DNA from: Rhododendron vialii
Taxonomy: Eukaryota > Streptophyta > Magnoliopsida > Ericales > Ericaceae
Direction of reading: 5' to 3'
Assembly: GCF_030253575.1 (NCBI RefSeq)
Contig: NC_080557.1
Coordinates: 18,239,501-18,303,500 of the forward strand
Length of the DNA stretch: 64,000 nt
Shown: in pieces, positions 31,552 to 42,900 of the stretch
Position numbering within the stretch: position 1 is the first letter of the stretch
Layout of the letters: every line of letters starts with the position of its first letter
Notes under the pieces: model-generated
Told to the model about the DNA's origin: nothing
The model's database searches: none
What the model saw: the letters and a program-made list of their open reading frames with translations, nothing else
Translations under genes and position numbers: made by a program

Positions 31552-31785
31552 TTCCAGAAATTTTTTTAAAAAATAAATAGTTTATTTTATATTTTTAATT
31601 TTAAAAATAATGTAAATAAAAAATAATTTTTTAATTTTTTTGCACCGTATTAAAGATCTTGATAAGATTTATTAAACAAGATCTATATAGGTAGGAAAAT
31701 TATTTGTAAAAACACATTATTTTTGAGCTTGAAATTGCTTTCTTAAAAAATAAATATTTATTTTACGTTCCGGAACGGAGCCTAA
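31552..31785. mobile_element. GGTGTTCCAG-family MITE, copy
   Basis: The ends are GTTCCAGAAATTTTT and TTACGTTCCGGAACGGAGCC. The core TATATAGGTAGGAAAATTAT and ATTATTTTTGAGCTTGAAAT matches the other copies. Confidence 0.7.
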
Positions 31786-32054
31786 GTCCGAACAAGTTCG
31801 GATATCAATATATATGTAACAGATAATAATTTATTTTCACAAATATCAATACACTTTTTTTGAATATCAATACACATTTTACTTATTATCTTCCGCCCTT
31901 TTCGGTGATTACCATTTTCCTTGAAAATATTCCTATTTTTAGAGACCACAGTATCACCCAAATCGATAGTTACCCGAAATGGAATCGCAACAATTTGACA
32001 AAAAAAAATCGCAAAGATTGGCACGTTTTTTAATTGATTTTTCCGTTGTAGCCA

Positions 32055-32226
32055 GAGAAATGCTACGGATAAAAAAAATTTACCCCGAAACTATCCCGAA
32101 AAGATCAACTAGTGGTTGAGATTCACTTTGATGTGTGTGACCCAATCATCAAAGTGATTCTCAACTACTGATTGCTGTTTTCGGGGTACTTTCGGAGTTA
32201 AATTTTCTTTGTACCTAGCATTTCCC
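32055..32226. mobile_element. Foldback MITE, about 172 bp
   Basis: The left end AGAAATGCTACGGATAAA pairs with the right end TTTGTACCTAGCATTTCCC. Inner arms pair through TACCCCGAAA.TA..CCGAA and GTTGAGA.TCACTTTGAT. The loop is about 18 bases. Confidence 0.8.
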
Positions 32227-32333
32227 TTGTAACTATGGTTTTTTGGTTTAGACGGTTTGGTTTCGGTGTGAACATCAAAGTTTGACGGGATTAATAGTGG
32301 AGGGATGTAATGCTACATAATTTCAGCAGATTG

Positions 32334-32572
32334 GGGGTGTTCCAGATGCGCAATAAAAAAAACTTTTAGAAAAAGAAGGTTTTTCAAGTTTAAATATAAT
32401 GAAAATGAAAAATATTTTTTTAATTTTTTTTACACCGTTTAAAAGATCTCGATGAGATCTATCAAACAAGATCCATATTGATAGAAGAATTATTTGCGTA
32501 AACACATAATTTTTGAGCTTGAAAAACCTTCTTTTTTAAAAAAAGAACTTTAACAAAGAAACTGGAACAACC
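32334..32572. mobile_element. GGTGTTCCAG-family MITE with a duplicated empty site beside it
   Basis: The ends are GGGGTGTTCCAG and CTGGAACAACC, with about 239 bp between the outer bases. The flank TTTGA.GGGATTAATAGTGG to TTCAGCAGATTG plus ATCGGCTTAGG is present once around the element (32281-32333 and 32574-32584) and again uninterrupted at 32587-32650. Confidence 0.8.
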
Positions 32573-33821
32573 TATCGGCTTAGGACTTTGATGGGATTAA
32601 TAGTGGAGGGATGTAATGCTACATAAGTTCAGCAGATTGAATCGGCTTAGGGCCGGTTTCACTCAAACTTAAAGAATTATCTTTAGCGTCATTCTATTTG
32701 ATTTTTTTAATTTTAGAATAAATTATTTGTCTTGATGAGTTGAATTCAAAAAATTGAAAACTATGACGAGAATAAAAAAAATTCTAAAGACGAAAAAAAA
32801 AATTCAATAAATGTGTCTTCAGTATTTTTCATGATTTTTTTTTTCTGAATTGTTTTTAACTTTTGTTCACATTTAAATATTTTGCAATTCCTATTGTAAA
32901 GACGAATGATTATCTAAAAAAAAAAATGGAAAAAAGCTAAAATAAATTTCACCCAATTGGTATAGCACCGATCGATTTCATTAACAATAAATTTAATCCA
33001 AACTCACCCTCAATGATAAGCACGCATCCACTAGTACTCTTGTAAAATCCACAATTAGGAGATTATGTTTAAAAACCATGTTTAATCTGGATCACGATAG
33101 TTAATCCAATTCCGAAGGTTAGATCACTTGTTCACAATAATTTCATGGGTCCATCCGGAGTAGCACAAAATCCTTCATTATGTAATTCCCACGGAAAAAT
33201 AAGTGTTGAATTTTATTTTATGAAATGAACATAAATTTGAAATTATATTTACCGTCTATTTAAAAGAACAAAATGTAACTCGTTCACATGACTATTGATG
33301 CCTGATCAAACTAATTGTTCGCAATACCAAGAGATTTATGGACTAAATGACTGAAATTATCGGCGTTGTTTCGAAATGAGCCAACAAAATAGAAGTATGG
33401 AGGGTATGAAGACACGGAACTATCTGGTTCTGTTTTCATTTTAAATGCTATACAGAGAAAGGCACCTTTTTTTGTCAATTTGATAGGAGAGATTATTTAC
33501 ATCATGTACAAATTACAAAGTACGAAGTGTAAACCACAGACATTACATTAACTGTGTGGAATCCATAAGACAACCAAGCCCAACAAAATAAACCAATACA
33601 AGAAATAAGCCAATCATATGGGAGAAACAAAGAGCGGAAAGAATAGTAAGGGGAGAAAGTAATCGATTCATGCCTTCGATAAGATTCGACCACCCATATA
33701 GGAATGTACAAGAGTGGCCAACTAAGCTAGCTAGACCCAGGTGATTAGATCAAGATACTCGACTCCGATAAATTATTTGTTTCTAGGATTTATTGATATC
33801 GTAAATGGGAAAATAACACTA

Positions 33822-34047
33822 CTCCCTCCGTCCCTATTTAATTGTTCACTACGATTTTGCGTGCATTTTTCAACGGTTTATATCTCTCGACATATATTAT
33901 GTTTTTGAAATCATTGTCTTATAGAAAAAATTGAGATCTATCAAACAAGATCCATATTGCATATATTTAGTAATATGCGTCGAGAGATATAAGTCGTTGA
34001 AAATGCTCGCAAAATCGTAGTGGACAATTAAATGGGGACGGAGGGAG
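33822..34047. mobile_element. Stowaway (Tc1/mariner) MITE, 226 bp
   Basis: It has the classic Stowaway ends CTCCCTCCGTCCC and GGGACGGAGGGAG and a TA target duplication (33820-33821 and 34048-34049). The arms pair over about 80 bp (GTTTATATCTCTCGACATAT against ATGCGTCGAGAGATATAAG). Confidence 0.97.
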
Positions 34048-34146
34048 TACCGTTATAATCTTGAGCGAAAGCTGCAAAACTACATTGATTCTTTGAATCA
34101 TTGAGGTATAATGCTATATATTAAAAGCTTAATCCTCATTAATAAA

Positions 34147-34219
34147 TCCGTTGTAGTCTAGTTGGTTAGGATACTCGGCTCTCACCCGAGAGACCCGGGT
34201 TCAAGTCCCGGCAACGGAA
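34147..34219 (+). tRNA. tRNA-Glu (anticodon CTC)
   Basis: A 73-nt cloverleaf. The acceptor stem TCCGTTG pairs perfectly with CAACGGA, followed by discriminator A. The D arm is TAGTCTAGTTGGTTAGGATA. The anticodon stem CTCGG/CCGAG encloses loop CTCTCAC with CTC at its centre, which reads GAG (Glu). The T arm is CCCGGGTTCAAGTCCCGG. A and B boxes are intact and a T-run (34221-34225) follows as a Pol III terminator. There is no intron. This looks like a functional nuclear tRNA gene. Confidence 0.97.
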
Positions 34220-34220
34220 C

Positions 34221-34225
34221 TTTTT
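34221..34225 (+). terminator. Pol III T-run terminator of tRNA-Glu
   Basis: TTTTT begins two bases after the tRNA end, as expected for RNA polymerase III termination. Confidence 0.8.
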
Positions 34226-34515
34226 ATTTTTCTTCTTTTCAGTGCGGCCAATGCTAAAAGGAAAAATATTTCAACAATCAATTTTGTTCGATTTCTTGCT
34301 AGAAAATTAACAAAAAAAATCGATTGCCAATACATACCTTACCAAAAAAGTGTGCACTCGCTTACTAAGATTGATCATACTTCAAAATCAACTAGTAAAA
34401 GTAATTTAACGATCTACTAAATTTTTTTAAAGTATAATTGTTACATTTCTCTGCAATTAAAATTTTTTTTGACCAAAAAAAAAGAAGAAGAGGTAGCAGG
34501 CCAGGCCCCTAGCTC

Positions 34516-34797
34516 CTATACACGTCTACCACTTGATGGTAAGCTAATTTGTGTTGCTTCATTTTCCGAAATGCAATTGAGAATAACTGGGAAATTACAA
34601 ATAGTCTCCCCCTTCCTCTGAACGCCGACTTTGTCTTTTTCGTTTTCGTTTTCTACTTCTTCCCCCTCCTCTTCGGCTAATAGATGGGGAGGAAGCTCCG
34701 AATCCCTGCGTTCCCATTCATCCATGTCCATGCCCCAATCAAGGTAATCAACACCTACCATTGTTAGAGCTTCAATGGAAATTGACATGATTTGCAT
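34516..34797 (-). CDS. Small conserved plant protein of unknown function
   Basis: The frame encodes 93 residues (or 90 from the next ATG at 34788). The N-terminal motif SISIEALTMVGVDYLDWGMD with DEWERRDSELPPHLLAEEE looks like a conserved, acidic plant protein I have seen without a known function. An acidic run (EEEGEEVENENEKD) follows, then a neutral tail. A longer in-frame ATG at 34899 was rejected because a TATA box on the gene strand (34886-34893) lies downstream of it, so the transcript should start at about 34860 and first meet the ATG at 34797. The second ATG has the better -3 base (A). There is no signal peptide or membrane segment. It could be a stress-response factor, but that is a guess. 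Confidence 0.65.
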   Translation of the reverse strand: MQIMSISIEALTMVGVDYLDWGMDMDEWERRDSELPPHLLAEEEGEEVENENEKDKVGVQRKGETICNFPVILNCISENEATQISLPSSGRRV

Positions 34798-34885
34798 TTG
34801 TGGCTTATAAATGTTGGTAAGAACCTTTGCTGGTTCAAAACAGAACTCAGAAGTGTTTTTAACACAAGGCACTCGTAGGACACAC

Positions 34886-34893
34886 GTATTTAT
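34886..34893 (-). promoter_or_regulatory. TATA box for the small conserved gene
   Basis: TATAAATA on the minus strand, about 90 bp upstream of the chosen start codon. It supports the shorter protein model. Confidence 0.55.
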
Positions 34894-37260
34894 ATGCAAT
34901 TCGGTTTGAAAATCAAACTATTTTTCTTTTCAAAATTCAAGAGAGTTAAAATGAGCGTCAAATGTCAATATCTTCTCAAGAAATTTGAGAACGAGGAAAT
35001 AGAGCAACATTCTCGTGACTCTTTTCCCCCCCACAGCAGAAATGTTTATGTAGTGCAGAGTATGAGGTCTGATATGACGAGTTAATCCTTGCCTATAGAT
35101 GATGAAAGTTGTGATGCGAGAGCACAACAGTCATCGGCTTTGGCAGATGGGAAGATTTGAAAACGAGTGCGTTAAATGAACCAACTTATTCGAGCCCGAC
35201 TGAACCGACTCAACTTAACTTTGGCTCGTTTAAAACTTGCTCTATGTTTACGCTGGTTTAGAACATCGGGCTCCGAGTGTGATTCGTTTGAAATAAACTC
35301 GACTAATAAACAAATCGAGACTGTAAAATTTGTTTAATACTCTACTTGACTATTTTCGTGAGGAGGGAGAAATTTGAATTGATTTATTACTAGGATTATA
35401 AAGCAACAATCTTGTGACTCTTTTTTCCCCATGGCAAATAAAATGTTTATGCAGTGCACATTATGAGGTTAGATGTAGCACTTTTTTGAACTTATTTTTT
35501 GAATTAACGATGATGTATTGTAAGAGAATAATTTTTTTCGTAAAACAAAAAATAAGTACTTAAAAAATAAAAATCTTGGCAGAAACGGGCATAATGCTGC
35601 TTGTCTCAGTCTAATGATTCCGCTATACTCCTCTACTTGGGGGCAGGGAAGAGGTGAGAATCGGCTGTTTAATGAATCAAGCTACTCGAGTTAGGTTTGA
35701 CGTGATTTGATCTTATTAGGAAAATTCATTCTAGTTCCACTTTATCAAAATAAATACTCGATAAGTTCACTTTACTTCAAAGAACTCAAGCTCTTCCAAG
35801 TCAATTTTCGTTTGACATTTGCTCGTAATGATTAGACTAATAAATTTTACGTACATTATTCCAGATCTACTTTTTTGAGATTGTTCTATATTTTATTACT
35901 TTTTTATTCTCCCCGTCAAGTCCACAATTTAAGTTGAGAAAAACAATCAGACTACCGCTCATGGCCCCCTTTCCTCACCCATATGCGTGTGGTATGAGAG
36001 GAGCAGTTTGAGATTAGTTCGAGGTTCACGTACGTAAATTGACCCGAGACAACTTACTTTAAAAAAAAAAAAAACAGACAATCTGAAGTTAGATGTAGCA
36101 TCTACGACGTAGTAGTATTGGCAAATGGCAAAAAATCATTAATTAGTACTTCTGTTAAGAACGTGAGAAAGCTAGTACTTCTATTAATCTTTAATTACGT
36201 GGATATTAACCATTGAGGAGGTGGATAATGTGCACGTACCCCCAAAAATTAAGGTGGGCGAACAAAATTGTAGGTATACAGTGAAATGATGATGTTTCGA
36301 TAATAAGTTGGAGTTACGAAATGAGACACTTAGAAAAGGACGGATGAAATATTTGATAGGGGAAAGACTAAAAAGAGAGATCATTTGGTTAAAATTGTGA
36401 TTGATGGGGAAAAAGATATTACCATTTGATTTGAATTGCAATTTGCTACAATTGAAGGGGAAACAAGGTAGCCATGGTTGCTGTTGATGGAATTAAGTGT
36501 GGTGGCACCAATTCATTTACCAAAAAAAAAAAAAAGGAATCTATTTAATTCTTTGGACCTAATGAAGAAGAGTAAGAACGAACCAATCAATTAAAGGGTA
36601 ATCTTTCGGAAGGATAGCACCAATTGCTTTTGCTTGCCAAAATTGAACGGATTTTAAAATTTGCCTTTTTCCTTTATTTTCATCTTATTTCTTTATTCAT
36701 GTTAAGCGTTCTTGTAATAGGGTAGCCTATTCATTGGCTAAGCGATCCCTATTAGGTGCTAGACTGGAGTGTTGGGGGGTCCTGTCTCCCAACATCTCAC
36801 TACTCTTGCCCGTGATGATATTCGGTTCTCCGACCATTCTTTGTCTTAATAAAATCATCTCTTCTTCCGTGAAAATAAAAGAAGGAATGGTTATGCATTA
36901 GAGGTGGCAATTACAAACCAAAATTTTAAATCCGTCCAAATTCGCCCACTTATAACCCAATCCAATCCGCCCATATTATATAATGGGTTGTTATTGGGTT
37001 GAACCCATGTAAATCCATATTTACGTGGGTTTATATGAGTTGTAAATGAGTTCAATATGGGTTGAAATTAAAAGACTCATTTCTTATACAAAAGTTAACT
37101 ATTGTTGAACAAAAAATCCTCGCCGTACCAGACTGAATTCGGCCTTCATTTTGAACGACCAAAAAATAAAAGTTGGTCTTCACTATTCAATCCAATCAAA
37201 TTCATCCGCACAAATTCTCTCTCTCTCTCTCTATTCAATCCAATCAAATTCATCCACACA

Positions 37261-37264
<4 letters not shown>

Positions 37265-37319
<55 letters not shown>
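37265..37319. repeat. (CT)n microsatellite
   Basis: About 27 CT units. A shorter CT tract (37216-37231) with the same preceding phrase CAATCAAATTCATCC.CACAA lies just upstream, so the flank and tract were duplicated. Confidence 0.95.
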
Positions 37320-37321
<2 letters not shown>

Positions 37322-37980
37322 ATCCCTTGAGCTCCTCTTGACCGTGATAAGATAATTACAAGACCAATCCCATGAGCTCCTCTCTCTTTTTTGGGCTTTT
37401 TTCGTTTTGTCTTTGCGACAAGTATTTTACGTTTTTTGATTGGCTCCAATCAGAAAAGTAAAAAATTATGACTTTTACCCAAATATTTTTAAAAACATCC
37501 AAGATAAAGCCCAAAAAGCCGGTTGTTGGGATTTATCTTGAATATTACAAAAAATATTAGGGTAAAAGTAAAAGAAAAAATTACTTTTTTGATTCTCTCG
37601 TCAAGACAAACTAAAAGGGTAAAAAGTTTGTCGCAAAACAAACAAATATAAAAAAAATTGAATAGAGAAAAAAAAGGTCACTTGATTTTTTAATCCAAAC
37701 CTAAGCAGTGGCTTTGACGAACACAACGAAAACCAAAACTTTACAATCGGTGCAATCATTGCCTTCCAGACAATTCTCTGATGCGGCCTCTGATTCCTCG
37801 TCGAAGTTACGTTACTGTTTGGAATGGAAAAAAAAAAGTAAAAACCTGATTTTTTAAAAAGTTTTTTTAGCCTCTAATTGCTTCATTTTTATTCAAAAAA
37901 AAATTGAGTTTTAATCATAAAATTTTACTTTTCTGAATCCCCTTATTGAGACAAATCAAAGAGAGGGGGAAAGAAAAAAA

Positions 37981-38207
37981 AGAAGAAGAGGAAAACAGAT
38001 CGGGTTGGGTGGGATTAGCTTTGGCTTGACCCATATTCGACCCGACCCGTTTCAACCAATTTACCTTTTGACCCATATTCGACCCGCGACCAAAAAGAAG
38101 AAGAGGAAAACAGGTCGGGTCGGGCGGGTTTGGCTTTGGCTTGACCCATATTCGACTCGACCCGTTTCAACCCATTTACCTTTTGACCCATATTCGACCC
38201 TCGACCT
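37981..38207 (+). repeat. Tandem duplication, two copies of about 114 bp
   Basis: Copies start at about 37981 and 38095 with AGAAGAAGAGGAAAACAG, then CGGGT.GGG.GGGATTAGC-like sequence, GACCCATATTCGACCCGACC and ACCTTTTGACCCATATTCGA. Rich in GACCCG/CGGGTC words. Confidence 0.85.
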
Positions 38208-38986
38208 GTTTCAACCCACCCATCCTTTTTCTGCAAGGAAGAGCAAGCAGTGTTATCTAATGCATGAGAGTATATGGTTTCCTACCATAGACCAAAGTTG
38301 TCAATTCCGTTCTGTACCATACATGGTACACATAAGTAGGTGTTTCATACTACCCTAAATACCAGCCTGTACTGGTCAATACCAGGCTTGTACTAAAATC
38401 TCGGCCGAAATGAAAAAAATTGTGTATTTTTTTCTTTTTCTTAAAAATTGCTTGAATTTTAAGACTATTCAACAAAAATTTGAGTCTATTATAGGTAATC
38501 ATCTTAATTTGTCATTAGGACTAATTTTAAAGTATATCAATGTGTTAGAACTTAGTTTATAAATTTACTTTGAGTTTCTTTGGTTTTTTAAAAATATATT
38601 AAAACTACGTAAAATATCTGTTACGGTTAATCCGGAACGATACTGAGATAGACATTGGCACCAATACGTACCATCCCAATAGATCTGGGCAAAATGAGGC
38701 CCTTAGATGTTCGGGCTTGGCCTGTTTCTGGAGTTTGGCCTTTGGCCCTCCTGGATTTGTGGGTTTTGCTCCTTTTGGTGTTTTATGTCGAGAGCCTTCT
38801 TGGCTGGTCCTTCTTGGATTGACAATGGCCCAATAGGTCCTGCACAAAGTTGAGCCCGTATATCATAGCCCAATAGGTCCTGCCAAGTATTTTCATGACA
38901 AAACTACCCCTCGGATGAAAAAACAAAACAACGCGATACAGAAGTGATACATCTCTCATCAAAAGAGAGGCGATACGGAAGAGAGA

Positions 38987-39083
38987 GAAGGCGATCAAGG
39001 AAGACGATCAAGAAGACGATCAAGGAAGACGATCGAGAAGACGATTAAGGAAGACGACCGACAAGACGATCTAGGAAGACCGC
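38987..39083 (+). repeat. Short tandem repeat of GAAGACGATCAAG-like units
   Basis: About seven degenerate units built on AAGACGATCAAG, alternating 10 and 11 bases. It is non-coding as far as I can see. Confidence 0.8.
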
Positions 39084-39502
39084 TAGTGGATTGCAAGCAC
39101 AATGACCCGGTTTAAAAGTACGTATTTCAAAACATATTTTCTGTAATTTTATCAAGTTGCATAGTTCTTTGAGTGCTTGTCATTCGCCAAAAGACTTGTG
39201 CAATGTCGTCATTTTCTTTAATTTTATCAAGTTGCCTAGCTCTTTGAGTACGTATTTTCAGATTTGTGAGGATTTGTAACAGTATTAACATCTTTTCAAA
39301 GAACATAGACAAAATAAACGAGGAATTACACCATAGACTTATGAACCTCCTTCCCTAAATCCAGATTTAGTTCTTGACCACAAGCCTTGAGAACAGATGG
39401 GTATGTGAAAGTATCAGGTCTAATTCCCACATTCACCATTTGCCCTTAGGTGGATAGAGCCTAACGCGTTCACCATTTACTACGAATTGCAACCCAAGGT
39501 CA

Positions 39503-39586
39503 GATGCTTTAGTCTCGATGTATGCCAGGTGTGGGGAAGTGGATGATGCTTGGAAGTTGTTTGACGAAATGCCCAAAAAGGATGTA
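39503..39586 (+). pseudogene. PPR gene fragment (about 28 codons)
   Basis: The plus strand reads DALVSMYARCGEVDDAWKLF followed by DEMPKKDV, a textbook PLS-class PPR motif. Neither flank continues the reading. It is unrelated in sequence detail to the intact PPR gene at 28684-31011. Probably a fragment moved or left by a transposon; it lies just left of the Mutator-like element. Confidence 0.8.
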
Positions 39587-39990
39587 TGTTCCCATATGGG
39601 TTCACTGATACTGGGGAAGGAGATTCACTGATACTACGAATTGTAAAATGACTTTTTGTAAGGAAAATCATGAGCCCTTACGTTAATTTGCACCTTGCGT
39701 TATTTGTAGCACTGTCATAAGCCCTTACCTGAAATTCGACAGGGCATGGGATCAATTCATGGATTTTTTTAACTGAGTTATGTTATGTTTCACCACTGAT
39801 TGTATTTGTGCGTGCAGACTTTTTATTATGCTCTCATAAGATCTCCTTTAAAATTATGCAGAGCGGGCAAGGAGAGATATACATTCAAACAGTAAAAAAC
39901 CGGCAGAAGCATAGAAACACAAGAATATGACTCAAACTTAGATACACCCGATGAGGTCAAAACCCCAACAGCACAAGCACATGTCACGAG

Positions 39991-42900
39991 TTGAGACAAA
40001 CAAGGAGTACGCAGCAAGGCAAAATAGTTGAAATAAGTTATGCTCAAGCAAACCAGGAAAAGTCTAGAGCAAGAGGAGAGACACAAACTCAATATCAACT
40101 TAGACCAAGATCAGAAAAACAATTAGCAACCAACATCGAAGAAGATGAACTGATAACCCGATCACAGCCGGTGAAAAAAAGGTCAAGAAAAGTGGCTGAA
40201 AAAGAGAGCACACAACAACGAGTAAGCTTGAATAGGTCCAACCTGCAGGGCATGATTAGGTTGATCAAAGATACCGAACTCAATCCCAAACATATAGCTT
40301 GCCTCAAAAAAACACCTTTTTGGTTATTGATTGAAGCAATTGTGAACAAGAAGTTGGTAAGTGATCATTGTAGAAAGGTTGATGAAGTTATTGTGAAAGT
40401 TATGAAGTCCTATGATGAACGTACAAAAAGTTTTAGATTGGGTGACAAGAAAGTGACCCTCAAGGATAATCATGTGAAGTTGATTTTTGGAATTTGCTGT
40501 GGAAATGAAGAGATGACAGAAACAAACATTAGCAAAGAAGACACTGCATTAGCTAAGAGGTTGGGCATCAAAGAGCCAAGGTTAACAACTACAACAATGA
40601 AGGAAAAGATAAAAGAACTAAAGAGTAGAACAAGCCAGAAGATATTGAAGACGTTGTCAGATTGTTCTGTCTTTTCCTTTGTGTCACATTGCTCTTTTTG
40701 ACAAGTGGAACAACGGTGAATTGGTCGTTTGTTTATTACATGGAAGACCTAGCAAAGGTAAAACAGTACAATTGGGCAGGAGCTATTACAGATTATTTGA
40801 TGAAGTCCATTCACAAAAATCATAAGGAGCTCAATGAATTGCATGGATGTTCTTTGCTTTTAATGGTATGTGCTGATCTTTTACGATTTCATTATTATTA
40901 TGGATGGTGCTATGTGATATCTGAACATGCATTACTAAATAATTTTCTTTTAGCTCTTGCTACTAGACTGCAGTTTTATTCAGACCAAAAAAGTATTAGA
41001 CTGTAGTTTTATTCAGACTGGAAACGTTGGCAAATATGATTTATTCTTCCTTGCCTAATGTACTTTGATTATTGGAGCCCCTCTATTTGTAAAGTGTATT
41101 AGAATATTTTTTTTAAGGTCATTTCTGTGATTCTGAATAATGCAGTTTTAAAATTTAGAACTTTCAGCTATTATGGATTTTTCAGTGCTAAACTATGACA
41201 TTTCTTTTGGCAGTTTTGACTTTGTGAGCAGACTAAAGTTCTACAACAAAAGAATGCAGATGCAGTTCTAAGATTACTTAAATGGAACATTTCAGAGCTT
41301 CGGGACGTACTTAGGGATTTTGATCAATTGAACCAACTTCCGGCTGATTAAGTAATACTTATCACCATTAATTGTTAATTGTCAGTATTAACTCCTTTTC
41401 TGTCTGAAAACACTTAAAATTCTCTTTGACACAAGTTAGAATGCCAAATTGTGTTTCACAGGTAAGTGATACCAAGTACGGGAAACAGATAAAGAACAAA
41501 AGATCTACAACAATCTTGGAAGTGAACAAGAATGTGGAGAAATAGAAGCTCTTGAACTGGAGGTTGAAAAAGTAAGAATGAGTGTTGATGGTGAATCTCC
41601 TCAACAAGTTAAAGGTTCTAGAGAAGCAAGGGTTGAAAAAGGGGCAACACAACTCAAACAAGATGTCACATCAGAAATTGAAAAAGAACAAAGGACTGAA
41701 GTACTCCTCCGTGGGGAACAAGCTGAAATTTATGGAACTTAAAGAGGAGAAAGCACTAGAGGAGAGTGTGCTAGAGTGGGCTTCATGGCTGAACAAGGAA
41801 GTGGACAAGGGCTAGATGATTTTAACACTCCCTCCAACCCGTCATTGGAAGTTGATTCGCCAAGGTACAAGTTCACTATGGTGCATGACAGCATTGGCCT
41901 TGAATCACGAGAAGATCATTTGTCACAAATAGATTCCGGTTCAACATTAGTTCCAAATACCTATAATGAGATATCGTTGGATAATATTTGTGGAACAATA
42001 TTGCACCAATCAAAAAAGGATGCAATTGCAGTTATTGATGAACTGAACAAAAGGATTGAACTCTTGGAGAAGGAAAAAAAGAGCATGGAGAATGAAATCT
42101 TGGAAGTTCATGAAGAAAAGCAAAAAACTCTTCAACATCAAAAGGAGGAAATTGAAATTCTGAAGCGGGAACTTGAAGAGAAGGATTTGTACATCTCCAA
42201 ATTATGCAAGAAAAACGAAGCCCTTGAAAAACTCTACAAGCAGTATGAGGAACAAGTTCAACATTATGAAACACATGAGTTAACACAAGGATATAATGTT
42301 GAAACGGAAAGACAAGTGCATCAAGTGACACAGAAGGCCACATTTGACACTATAAAGGAACTGCGGGAAGAGAGAGATCAGTTGGAGGGGAAATTGATAA
42401 ACATTAAAATTCATGAAGTGACACAACAAATAAGGGCTGAAAAAGTGCTTCAAATTTCAAAGAAGAAAAGTTCACCGTCAAAGTTTAAGAGAGTGAAAGA
42501 AAGAGATGATAGAAAGACAAATTTCTGTGAGAACTATGTGTATGGAAAGTTAAAGAGGAAAAGTCCGCAAGTAGAGTTTGTTGATGTAGACGACTTCCAA
42601 GAAACTTCTTTGGCAATTCAAGTGCAAAAGCCAAAAAAGAAACTGAAGGACTTGAAGAAGTGCAATACTGAGATGTCAAAACTCATTCGTATAGAAACTT
42701 GGTTGGCAATTGAACAACTTTGGAAGACAGGAAATTCTAGGTAAATTTATCTTTAAAACTATTGCATGTTTTTAATTTGAAATGTTTATATCATGTTAAT
42801 TGACAACATGACTAAGGCAAAGCTAAGTTGGTACCTTTTGTGTTCTATATCTATTGCTTGTGTCTTGTGTGTCCTATGTCCTATTCTACCTTTTGCTCGA

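Larger units (their letters stand above)
31012..34146. other. Spacer rich in MITEs
   Basis: The first 250 bp are the likely 5' region of the PPR gene. Elements at 31552-31785, 32055-32226, 32334-32572 and 33822-34047 are listed separately. About 32665-32960 is a decayed foldback of the 19008 type. The 32960-33820 stretch shows nothing recognisable. Confidence 0.6.
34900..39502. other. Spacer with simple and tandem repeats
   Basis: No gene is supported. The phrase around GTGACTCTTTT.CCCC to TGTTTATG.AGTGCA occurs at about 35015-35065 and again at 35410-35462 as a decayed duplication. Positions 36700-36870 resemble the end of a LINE or mRNA-like repeat (TCTTAATAAAATC). Positions from about 36900 start like the 23731-24903 hAT family. 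About 37380-37700 is a decayed foldback. Positions 39130-39260 hold two copies of TAATTTTATCAAGTTGC.TAG. Confidence 0.5.

Noticed and set aside
34797..34899. Longer start (ATG at 34899) for the small conserved protein
   Set aside because: The TATA box at 34886-34893 lies downstream of that ATG on the gene strand, and the extra residues look random.
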